Positions 1 to 6,270 of a stretch of 7,291 bases of DNA are shown here, in pieces. Below the pieces are notes generated by a model, which was not told the origin of the DNA, did no database searches, and saw only the letters and a list, made by a program, of their open reading frames with translations. The stretch lies in assembly GCA_041589295.1 (NCBI GenBank), contig JBFHVZ010000205.1, positions 1-7,291 of the forward strand, written 5' to 3'. This DNA comes from Bermanella sp041589295. GTDB lineage: Bacteria > Pseudomonadota > Gammaproteobacteria > Pseudomonadales > Oceanobacteraceae. The position numbers and the translations under genes were made by a program. The number at the start of each line of letters is the position of its first letter. Positions within the stretch are counted from its first letter, which is position 1.

Positions 1-4
1 AGGA

Positions 5-781
5 ATGGTCGAAACGACGATGAAAACGCCTTATCTGTCCATTCTCATGTATCACCAAGTGGGCGAGTTCGAAAACGTCACACGACTGAAAGCGAATTTT
101 TGCCACGTCAAACGCTTCGAGCAACAAATGCGGTTTCTGCGTCGCTGGGGTTATCATGTGATCTCACTGACTGACGCCATTCGCGGCCTACGCGGTGAAA
201 TCAACCTGCCCAAGCACAGCGTGGTCATCACCTTTGATGATGGCTACGAAAACTTCTATCAGTACGCTTACCCAATTCTCAAAGCATTACAGCTGCCCTC
301 TACCGTGTACGCTGTATCCGGCATGGTTGGCAAACCGTCGGACTGGCTATACGAAGACGACATCACCCCAGCACCGCTGATGACCTTGGCGCAAATGCAA
401 GAAGTCCAGCAGCACGGCGTGGACTTTGGTTCCCACGCGATTAGCCATCCTAGGTTGAGCAAAATTGACCCTGCACAAATGCGCCAAGAAGTGTTTGAAT
501 CAAAACGTCAGTTAGAAAGCCTGCTGGATCGCCCCGTGGAGCATATTTGCTACCCATACGGTGATCACGATGCCAGTGTTGTCGAAGCGTCTCGCGAAGC
601 GGGCTACCTGAGCGGCACCACCATAGTCAAAGGCTCTGCTTGGGCAGAACATGACCCGCTGGCGCTGCCACGCAAAGCCATCTCGTTTAATGACAGCCTG
701 TATCGCTTTTGGCGAAACATGCACTTTAAACATGGCGAGTTTAAAAAGAATTTAGTGCTGGAAGCTTTGCAGCCTGCGTAG
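5..781 (+). CDS. NodB-type polysaccharide deacetylase family protein
   Basis: Probable metal-dependent carbohydrate deacetylase (PF01522, carbohydrate esterase 4-like) that would remove an acetyl or other acyl group from an amino sugar. Visible motifs: TFDDG at residues 76-80 (D78 the expected base, D79 a metal ligand), SHAISHP at 143-149 (H144 and H148 the other expected ligands), and YPYG at 183-186 followed by a conserved-looking D..V..A...GY stretch. An LPR segment at 221-223 matches the usual fourth motif. I do not recognise the C-terminal catalytic histidine motif of classical members. No signal peptide or membrane segment is seen, so it probably acts in the cytoplasm on a nucleotide- or lipid-linked precursor. 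The start is uncertain: ATG codons lie at 5 and 20, and the frame stays open to the window edge. The downstream glycosyltransferase on the same strand suggests surface glycan synthesis. Family confident, substrate unknown. Confidence 0.9.
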   Translation: MVETTMKTPYLSILMYHQVGEFENVTRLKANFCHVKRFEQQMRFLRRWGYHVISLTDAIRGLRGEINLPKHSVVITFDDGYENFYQYAYPILKALQLPSTVYAVSGMVGKPSDWLYEDDITPAPLMTLAQMQEVQQHGVDFGSHAISHPRLSKIDPAQMRQEVFESKRQLESLLDRPVEHICYPYGDHDASVVEASREAGYLSGTTIVKGSAWAEHDPLALPRKAISFNDSLYRFWRNMHFKHGEFKKNLVLEALQPA

Positions 782-817
782 CCTCTGTGTTGAAGTGACT
801 AAAAAATAAGACAGATT

Positions 818-1684
818 ATGAATCAACCGCACATCATTGTTGGCGTTCCCACTTACAACCGCAGTCACTTAATTGATCGTGTGCTGGAGTCGGTCGAAGG
901 CCAAGGCTACGAGCATTGGACGCTGTTGTTTGTCGATGACGCAAGCCAAGATGACACGCCACTAAAAATTGAAGAAATTCAGGAACATCAGCCTAAGGTT
1001 GAATACTACCGTATGCCACAGAACAGTGGTGTGAATGCGGTGCGCAACGAATTGATTGTGCAAGCCAATAAGATTGATCCCGACGCTTATATCTTGTTCA
1101 TCGACGATGATGATTACCTCGCCAAAGACTGTTTAAAGTATGCAGCCGACGCCATTGTCGCGCACCCGACCTATCACTGGATTACGCTGGACTGTATTTT
1201 TGAAAATGGCGAAAAGATTTCGCGGATCAAAAAGTATGGTGAGTTGTCCTACTTGGATGATTACATGTTTGGTCGTCGCCTAAAGGGCGACTTAACTCAT
1301 GTGGTTAAACTGAGTGAAATTGGTGATGTGCGATTTACCGATCAGTTTAAGAATGCTGAGGTTTGGTATTTCTGGAGCAATCTAGCGGCTAAAATGCCGT
1401 TGTTCGCCATCAACAAAGTGGGTTCCATAAAAGAATACTTACCCGAAGGCATCACTCAAAACGGCTTTAATCGCGATCGCGCCATTGATGTACTGAAGTT
1501 CAAAATAGACAAGCTATCGCCATTTGTACCCGAGAAAATGCTGATTCATCAGTACGTGACACTGGTCAAACACCTGATTGCTAAGAAACAACATGCTGAA
1601 GCGCGCCAGTGGTTATCGAAGGCTTTTCGTTTAAATCCGTTCTACCTACGTCAGTACCGTTATTGGTTGTATTTATTGTTCTAA
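818..1684 (+). CDS. Glycosyltransferase family 2 (GT-A fold)
   Basis: Inverting GT-A glycosyltransferase that would transfer a sugar from a nucleotide donor to a growing surface glycan at the cytoplasmic face. The N-terminus IIVGVPTYNR (residues 6-15) is the typical first strand and donor-binding turn. FVDDAS (38-43) is the uridine-binding aspartate region. FIDDDD (94-99) is the metal-binding DXD motif. NAEVWYFW (179-186) sits where family 2 enzymes carry the catalytic acid, with E181 the best candidate base. The C-terminal part (about 245-288) is helical, resembles a single TPR-like hairpin, and ends in an aromatic-rich tail (FYLRQYRYWLYLLF is 14 residues), which could associate with the membrane. 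The 288-aa length is normal for single-domain members. The start is preceded only by a weak purine stretch. It lies 36 nt after the deacetylase and is probably co-transcribed with it. Sugar specificity cannot be read. Confidence 0.93.
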   Translation: MNQPHIIVGVPTYNRSHLIDRVLESVEGQGYEHWTLLFVDDASQDDTPLKIEEIQEHQPKVEYYRMPQNSGVNAVRNELIVQANKIDPDAYILFIDDDDYLAKDCLKYAADAIVAHPTYHWITLDCIFENGEKISRIKKYGELSYLDDYMFGRRLKGDLTHVVKLSEIGDVRFTDQFKNAEVWYFWSNLAAKMPLFAINKVGSIKEYLPEGITQNGFNRDRAIDVLKFKIDKLSPFVPEKMLIHQYVTLVKHLIAKKQHAEARQWLSKAFRLNPFYLRQYRYWLYLLF

Positions 1685-1740
1685 AGGTCGGTCGGCAAGC
1701 ATTGTTGCGAAAGTAGGGTAAATGCGCCGACGTTGGGAAA

Positions 1741-2892
1741 GTGTCAGGGTCTATTCAGGTCCATGTACTATATTGTTATGACAAGGTTGTTAGCCGCCTT
1801 TGGGCGAGTGAAGCGTGTATGAACTCAAGCGACCAAATTAACGTCTTTTTTCTGGAAACCGAGCTGCAATGTTTGGCATACCGGAATATTCGAGCCAAGT
1901 TAGGGGAGCAGTCGCCCTATGTGTTGCTCGCAACGCTCACCTCTGTATTTGATTATCTCAATGAACGTGGTGAGGAAACCCTGTTTTTGGATAAAGAATC
2001 ACACGGTTGGCTGGGTCGTTTTATACGCCTGCGTAAAAATCTGCGTACTGTGCGTTTGGCCATCGAAGCCAAGTCCTCCGCTCCCAAAGAAATTTATTAT
2101 CACACCTCACGTATTGATGGTTTGTTTTCCAACCTCATGGTGGGTTACCTCAAATACCATTTCCCGAAAGCACAAGTGCATACCCGCTTGATTCCCGATG
2201 GTGCAATTAATATTTTTTCCACCGAAATCAGCTCACGCAAAGTGAAAAAAATGGAGCACTGGCGTCGTGACTGGGGCATTCGTTTGTACCCAGATATGCA
2301 GATCACGAATATCAAAGGAGATGAGTTAGGTGCGGATGTCGATGAAGTCGATCTCATTTATTGTTTTGAGGGCGTCGCCACTCACTATCCGGCCAAAAAA
2401 GTACAGCGTGTCCCCTTAATGGCAAAAACCATGGATGCGGTGAACGACAGTCACGTGGAACCAAAGGCACTGATTATTGGCCAGAACTTTTTACAATTAG
2501 GTACAGCGAATAAAATTTACGTGGATGCGGTTTCAAGCACCATCAAGCAACACCTGCAGGCACAAGGTATTCAGCACGTGGACTATGTGCCCCACCCAAG
2601 ATCAACCTATAAAGAGTTTTGGGATGAATCCTACCATTGGGTTGATAACCAAGAATTGTGTGTCGAGCAGTTGATTGCATCGGGCCAGTACAGTCACATT
2701 ATCTCGTGCTATAGCTCGGCATTGATCAATAGCAAAATCATTTTGGGCGATCAGGTTGACGTGTTGTCGGTCGGATTAAATGCGTTTCCGTTTCGCTGCC
2801 AAGAACAGCGCGATCAGCTAAGCAAGGCCTACGCGCAAGCAGGTATTCAACTTATCCCTTTGCACGCGTCTGACGTAGGCGTTTCCGCCTAA
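1741..2892 (+). CDS. Sialyltransferase-like GT-B glycosyltransferase (putative)
   Basis: A 383-aa protein that I assign only by motif. Bacterial sialyltransferases of families GT38, GT52 and GT80 share an acidic-Gly motif, an HP motif and a Ser-Ser motif. Here RLIPDGAIN (149-157) contains D153-G154, YVPHPRST (282-289) contains H285-P286, and ISCYSSALIN (321-330) contains S325-S326, all in the expected order and spacing for a GT-B enzyme using a CMP-sugar donor. There is no signal peptide or clear membrane span, so it is probably cytoplasmic or peripheral. The start is GTG at 1741: an in-frame TAG lies at 1714, no ATG lies between, and the strand-like IQVHVLYCY follows at once. The Shine-Dalgarno (GGGA, 2 nt away) is poor, and the next in-frame ATG is at 1819. 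It follows the family 2 glycosyltransferase by 56 nt. The 3' end forms one arm of a hairpin. The donor may be sialic acid, another nonulosonic acid or a Kdo-type sugar. Confidence 0.7.
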   Translation: MSGSIQVHVLYCYDKVVSRLWASEACMNSSDQINVFFLETELQCLAYRNIRAKLGEQSPYVLLATLTSVFDYLNERGEETLFLDKESHGWLGRFIRLRKNLRTVRLAIEAKSSAPKEIYYHTSRIDGLFSNLMVGYLKYHFPKAQVHTRLIPDGAINIFSTEISSRKVKKMEHWRRDWGIRLYPDMQITNIKGDELGADVDEVDLIYCFEGVATHYPAKKVQRVPLMAKTMDAVNDSHVEPKALIIGQNFLQLGTANKIYVDAVSSTIKQHLQAQGIQHVDYVPHPRSTYKEFWDESYHWVDNQELCVEQLIASGQYSHIISCYSSALINSKIILGDQVDVLSVGLNAFPFRCQEQRDQLSKAYAQAGIQLIPLHASDVGVSA

Positions 2893-2899
2893 CGTCAGA
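2869..2899 (+). terminator. Hairpin over the end of the sialyltransferase-like gene
   Basis: An inverted repeat pairs 2869-2881 (TCTGACGTAGGCG) with 2886-2899 (CGCCTAACGTCAGA) through a TTTC loop: 13 base pairs with one bulged nucleotide. The 3' arm contains the TAA stop (2890-2892). No T-run follows on either strand, so it is not a textbook intrinsic terminator. It could block readthrough or protect the 3' end together with the second hairpin just downstream. Confidence 0.6.
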
Positions 2900-2905
2900 T
2901 GTCAG

Positions 2906-2942
2906 AGGCCTGCTGCTTTACTCAGCGGTGCCTTAGCCTTTT
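2906..2942 (+). terminator. Probable intrinsic terminator between convergent genes
   Basis: AGGCCTGCTG (2906-2915) pairs with CAGCGGTGCCT (2923-2933) around a 7-nt loop: ten pairs including one G-T and one bulge. It is followed on the + strand by TAGCCTTTT (T-run 2939-2942). This would end the left-arm transcript. The 3' arm touches the stop codon of the opposing gene (2933-2935). On the - strand the same stem exists but no T-run follows. Confidence 0.6.
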
Positions 2943-3796
2943 AAAATAGGCTTGATGACATCTCTGGCTTTTGTATCTTGTTTAATCACACCTAAATTAC
3001 TGAGTACGTCACGGTATTGGCTGTTTAATGTTAGGCGGTCAAATTCCTGCTCTAGCGTGCCCGCGTCCAGCATTTTCACCCAGCGCTTATAATGGTCTCC
3101 CATTTTGGTCACACCTTTCTTTAATAGAGCTTGGCGGTTTTCAATGTTCGCCACAAAGTGTGCTTTCGAACGAATCGGAAAATGATAAACGCTGACATTG
3201 GTGCTATTGGTTTGGTTGTACCAGCCCCATAAATGCCATGCTCTGTGGTTGCCGCCTTTAACGCGCAGCAGGCCACGTGTACGCACCATGACCTTACCGT
3301 GGATATTGCCCATCATGATCGACAGCTGCTCTTGGTTTTGCTGAATGCCTTTCGGGTAATTAATGGGGTATTGCACTCGATTCAACTGTTCGTAGTACGG
3401 TGTTTCGGCATCAAAGTCTTCGCGATTGAACAGCACGTTATGACGTGGGCAATAAATAATGGAGCCACTGGCGGTCAGTTCGGTTTTAAGTGAGCCGCTT
3501 TCAGGAATCCAAAACTCGTCGGCATCATTGGTAATGACCCAATCGGCACCTTGCTTTTGTTTTGCAATCTGCGCCATCTCGGTTTTCCAATTACTTTGTT
3601 GGTAATCCAAGGTGGGGCGATCAATTAAAATAATATCGAACTCGTTTTGCAGGGCTTGCACCACTTCGCGAGTGCCATCGGTTGAGCCATTGTCCATGAC
3701 CACAAACGCGTCTACACCAAGGGCCGCATGTACGCGAATATTATCCGCGATGATGTCAGCTTCATTTTTTATTAACAAAGACATGGTTAAGCGCAT
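2933..3796 (-). CDS. Glycosyltransferase family 2, Glyco_tranf_2_4 type
   Basis: A 287-aa GT-A glycosyltransferase of the PF13704/PF13704-like group, which commonly begins with a KNEAD..I.DN...H...GVD..VV.DNGSTDGT pattern. Here that region occupies residues 10-42. ADWVITNDADEFW (84-96) holds the DXD metal and donor site at D91-D93. GKVMVR (167-172) and YHFPIRSKAHF (204-214) are later conserved-looking stretches of this family. No membrane segment is seen, so it should act on the cytoplasmic face on a lipid-linked glycan. It is the last gene of the right arm and overlaps the end of the ligase-like gene by 10 nt. GAGG (+ coordinates 3804-3807) lies 7 nt before its ATG, which supports this start over a second ATG four codons in. 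Its stop abuts the intergenic terminator stem. Sugar specificity is unknown. Confidence 0.92.
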   Translation of the reverse strand: MRLTMSLLIKNEADIIADNIRVHAALGVDAFVVMDNGSTDGTREVVQALQNEFDIILIDRPTLDYQQSNWKTEMAQIAKQKQGADWVITNDADEFWIPESGSLKTELTASGSIIYCPRHNVLFNREDFDAETPYYEQLNRVQYPINYPKGIQQNQEQLSIMMGNIHGKVMVRTRGLLRVKGGNHRAWHLWGWYNQTNSTNVSVYHFPIRSKAHFVANIENRQALLKKGVTKMGDHYKRWVKMLDAGTLEQEFDRLTLNSQYRDVLSNLGVIKQDTKARDVIKPILKG

Positions 3797-5028
3797 GGTG
3801 ATGCCTCTTGCTGGGTTTGTGCTCGTGGATGAAGGCAGATGGCGAGTAACGCAGCTAACAACAATAAGTGTTTGTCGACGTTATAGCGGTGGAAGAATAG
3901 ATCCACGGTGATGCCGTAGGCCAGCATACTGATGACGGCCGTATAAACCAAAAAACGGGCGGGATGTTGAGTCCGATAGGCGTACCAACAGACTATCGCA
4001 AAGAAAACTAACCCAGCTAATAAACCCAGCAGGCCTTGAGTCGCCAAAGTGTTGAAATAATAGCTGTGTGCCTGACTGTAATAGCCTTTGTGATTGGTCA
4101 CGCGAATATCGCAGGTGCGAGCTTCGTCTTGAATGGCCTGCTGAAATTGATGTGGCCCCTTGCCTAGAAAGGGGTCTTCTTTAAAAAAGCACCAAGCCGC
4201 TTGCCATTGCTCCAAGCGCTGACCGGTGGAGCCTCTGGCGTTGTTGTGTTCCATGTAGCTTGAGAATCCGTCAAAGCCGCGCTTAAAGCCGTCGTATAAA
4301 GACGTTTGGGTAAACCCAATGGCCAGTGCGAATGCCACAACCATTAGAATGATTTTTTGTGGTTTGCTGGCAACCCAAAATAATAACAAGCCCAAACAAG
4401 GCACAGCTAAAAAACTGCCGCGTGTACCAGAACGGTAGGCTGCGTAAGCGTAACCCGCTGCCGAGGCCAGAGCTAACAGTTGCCAAATGCGGTGCTTGTG
4501 AGTCAGCACCAATGCCGCACTAATCGCAAACAATAAAAACGCACCGTTACCAAAGGTCACAGCATTTTCATCGCCAGATACTCGACCATGAGCAGGCCAT
4601 TGCCATGTGAGATAAGCATAACTAACGGAACCGATTAACAGTGCGGCGGTAAGGGTAGGCAAGGTTAAACCGGCGCGATAAAAGGCCACCAGTGCAAGCG
4701 GTAATAATAAAAAACGGGATTCGATTTTTAACGGCGCAAAGCCGCCATCAAAATAGGCGCTAGCAAACCAAGCCAGTAACGCGACAATGGGCACGGCAAT
4801 ACAGGCAGTCAATAAAACAACGTCGTGTCGATGAAACTCTCGGCGTTTATACATGCCCGGTAAAAAAAACAAACCGGTCACGGCCAATGCCACAGTTGCG
4901 TCCATGGTGAGGTTGCGGCTGAAAGGTTGTGCCGCAAAAAAAAGCGCCAATAGAACACAGGTCCAAGCCAATAAACTCTTAGCGCGAACATCTGGGTCAG
5001 CAAACTTAGATCGAATATCAAACGACAT
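3787..5028 (-). CDS. O-antigen ligase/polymerase-like membrane protein (Wzy_C family)
   Basis: A 413-aa polytopic inner-membrane protein of the O-antigen ligase/polymerase superfamily (PF04932). I count roughly eleven hydrophobic segments, for example near residues 18-34, 43-58, 68-90, 104-118, 123-140, 160-176, 181-197, 204-220, 224-240, 330-350 and 385-400. A long hydrophilic stretch (about 241-327) should be the large periplasmic loop. Family marks include GRVSGDENAVTFGNG (148-162), RSGTRGSFLA (199-208), GQRLEQWQAAWCFF (269-282) with R271, DPFLGKGPHQF (285-295), and SQAHSYYFNTLATQG (318-332), where H321 corresponds to the essential histidine of WaaL-type ligases. It would join undecaprenyl-linked glycan to lipid A-core, or polymerise repeat units. 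The sequence alone does not separate WaaL from Wzy. An AAGGA (+ 5038-5042) inside the preceding gene lies about 10 nt before its ATG, suggesting translational coupling. Two T8 runs lie near its 5' end. Confidence 0.9.
   Translation of the reverse strand: MSFDIRSKFADPDVRAKSLLAWTCVLLALFFAAQPFSRNLTMDATVALAVTGLFFLPGMYKRREFHRHDVVLLTACIAVPIVALLAWFASAYFDGGFAPLKIESRFLLLPLALVAFYRAGLTLPTLTAALLIGSVSYAYLTWQWPAHGRVSGDENAVTFGNGAFLLFAISAALVLTHKHRIWQLLALASAAGYAYAAYRSGTRGSFLAVPCLGLLLFWVASKPQKIILMVVAFALAIGFTQTSLYDGFKRGFDGFSSYMEHNNARGSTGQRLEQWQAAWCFFKEDPFLGKGPHQFQQAIQDEARTCDIRVTNHKGYYSQAHSYYFNTLATQGLLGLLAGLVFFAIVCWYAYRTQHPARFLVYTAVISMLAYGITVDLFFHRYNVDKHLLLLAALLAICLHPRAQTQQEASPCA
4862..4943 (-). repeat. Two T8 homopolymer tracts in the ligase-like gene
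   Basis: On the coding strand, eight consecutive T residues occur at 4943-4936 (codons for L29-F30-F31) and again at 4869-4862 (F54-F55-L56). A one-base slip in either would end the protein within its first membrane segments. In this copy both tracts are in frame. They may simply reflect Phe/Leu-rich membrane coding. Confidence 0.6.
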
Positions 5029-5034
5029 ACAACG

Positions 5035-6171
5035 TTAATCCTTGGTGGAACTTAGTAGCGACTGCACTAGGTCCATTAAACTTTCGGCTTGTGTGGTATG
5101 AACACCAATGCAAGCAAACAGATTCATGAATTCTTGATACAAAGGCGCTTGAGGATTCGCAATGGAAATAGCTTGCGCTTGCGGCAGTAAGAAGCGCGTA
5201 TTTATAAGCGTCGATGAAACATCACCGATAACCAAGCAGTGATTGAGTAGCGGCAGTATCGCTTCGAAGGGAATGCGATGGGAGATCACGTAAGCTTGAT
5301 CACTGTTCGCTAAGCCAAGAATGTCTGGGTTGGTATTGCGCGGGTGATACTTCACGCCGATGGTTAGACCATTGGTTGTTAATGAATCGACCACGGCAAG
5401 CAAGGCTTCGCGATATCCAGTTATGCCATCAATAATGGATTCGTGGGGCAATGTTAATACCACGTTGAGTTGATGTAACCGCGTGGCGTCTGCTTGAAAA
5501 AACGTGAGCAGTGCTTCACAAAACGACTTTACGGTTGGGTTATGTTCGTAATAGGGGGATAACGGCTCAATGATTTTAGATTTTAGTAATGGGTGTAACT
5601 GATCGGGAAACGCAACGACTACGCGATCAATCCAATCACTGCCGCCGATAGTGAGTGGGTTCTTCCACCAAAAACCGTAGGTCAGTTTTTTTAAAACATT
5701 GTCTATGTATTTGTCTGAAAACGAGGCGCTATCTTTTCGACCCACGTAGGTGAACGTACCTTCGTCCATGTAGACGCCTTCGGCACGCTTTTTGTTGCGC
5801 TGATATTGCGCATGCATGGCGTATTGAAACTCAATGCGGCGATCATTGCCCGTGTAAATGCGCTGCGGATTTAATTGCTGGATGAGAGCATCTAACTTGG
5901 CAAACACCGCTTTGCGATTGGCTAGCTTTTGGCGAATGCCTTTGATGCGTCCTTGATAAATGTCTAGAGACTTAAACGGAGAGCTTGGCCAGTCACTTAG
6001 AATTTTAAAGTATGGGTTGTCCTGCGCATCGGGTTGGTCGATTAATACCAAATGCGCTTGTGTTTGAGGTCGCTGGCTGGCAATGGCAATGGCGTTGAGA
6101 ATATGCAGCGGGGTCGATGCAAGATACAACTCAGTGGACATCGCGGCAGTGTGTGTGTCAGCAGCGGGCAT
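5035..6171 (-). CDS. Polysialyltransferase-like / sialyltransferase-like GT-B glycosyltransferase
   Basis: A 378-aa protein resembling the alpha-2,8-polysialyltransferase-like family (PF07388-type). The near-N-terminal LYLASTPLHILNA (15-27) is the characteristic TPLH strand-turn that opens such proteins. VYMDEGTF (133-140) carries the acidic-acidic-Gly motif at D136-E137-G138. VKYHPRN (273-279) carries the HP motif at H276-P277. IGDVSSTLIN (315-324) carries the Ser-Ser motif at S319-S320. Together these indicate a GT-B fold using a CMP-activated sugar. It is cytoplasmic or peripheral, with no signal peptide. ATG codons are at 6171 and 6141; the first has AAGG 8 nt upstream and is preferred, although the homologous core begins near the second. 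It lies 99 nt after metF and 6 nt before the ligase-like gene, so it heads or joins that operon. The acceptor and the exact nonulosonic or Kdo-type donor are unknown; no NeuA/NeuB-like gene is in view. Confidence 0.82.
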   Translation of the reverse strand: MPAADTHTAAMSTELYLASTPLHILNAIAIASQRPQTQAHLVLIDQPDAQDNPYFKILSDWPSSPFKSLDIYQGRIKGIRQKLANRKAVFAKLDALIQQLNPQRIYTGNDRRIEFQYAMHAQYQRNKKRAEGVYMDEGTFTYVGRKDSASFSDKYIDNVLKKLTYGFWWKNPLTIGGSDWIDRVVVAFPDQLHPLLKSKIIEPLSPYYEHNPTVKSFCEALLTFFQADATRLHQLNVVLTLPHESIIDGITGYREALLAVVDSLTTNGLTIGVKYHPRNTNPDILGLANSDQAYVISHRIPFEAILPLLNHCLVIGDVSSTLINTRFLLPQAQAISIANPQAPLYQEFMNLFACIGVHTTQAESLMDLVQSLLSSTKD

Positions 6172-6179
6172 GGGACAGG

Positions 6180-6183
6180 CCTT
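6180..6183 (-). promoter_or_regulatory. Shine-Dalgarno supporting the ATG at 6171
   Basis: AAGG on the - strand sits 8 nt before the ATG at 6171. The alternative ATG at 6141 has only a CA-rich leader with no purine-rich box. This is the main reason for choosing the longer form of the polysialyltransferase-like protein. Confidence 0.55.
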
Positions 6184-6194
6184 AACAGGAATTC

Positions 6195-6230
6195 GGCGGG
6201 CATCTTACTGGAAAATGGCCCGCCTGGCAC
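6195..6230 (-). promoter_or_regulatory. Possible promoter inside a GC-rich dyad, upstream of the glycan operon
   Basis: On the - strand, GTGCCA (+ 6225-6230) and TAAGAT (+ 6202-6207) are separated by exactly 17 nt, each matching 4 of 6 sigma-70 positions. A perfect 7-bp inverted repeat, GGCGGGC (+ 6195-6201) and GCCCGCC (+ 6218-6224), flanks the -10-like box, with arm centres 23 bp apart. It may be an operator-promoter for the glycan operon, or an RNA hairpin in a metF readthrough transcript. No T-run follows, so it is not a typical terminator. The inverted repeat is certain, the role is inferred. Confidence 0.35.
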
Positions 6231-6270
6231 GGTACGAAGTCACGTGCTCACAGCAGGGTCTAAACAGGGT

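Noticed and set aside
1472..1481. CGCGATCGCG palindrome
   Set aside because: A single copy within coding sequence, explained by the codons there. No second copy was noticed.
1691..1731. GTCGGC / GCCGAC inverted repeat upstream of the sialyltransferase-like gene
   Set aside because: Only six base pairs with a loop of about 29 nt. This is likely to occur by chance.
1919..2191. A 90-codon open frame inside the sialyltransferase-like gene
   Set aside because: It lies wholly within a well-supported gene in another frame, has a Cys/Trp-rich low-quality sequence, and shows no motif.
3233..3911. Two + strand open frames opposite the glycosyltransferase and ligase-like genes
   Set aside because: They are antisense to genes with clear family motifs, and their translations show no recognisable domain.
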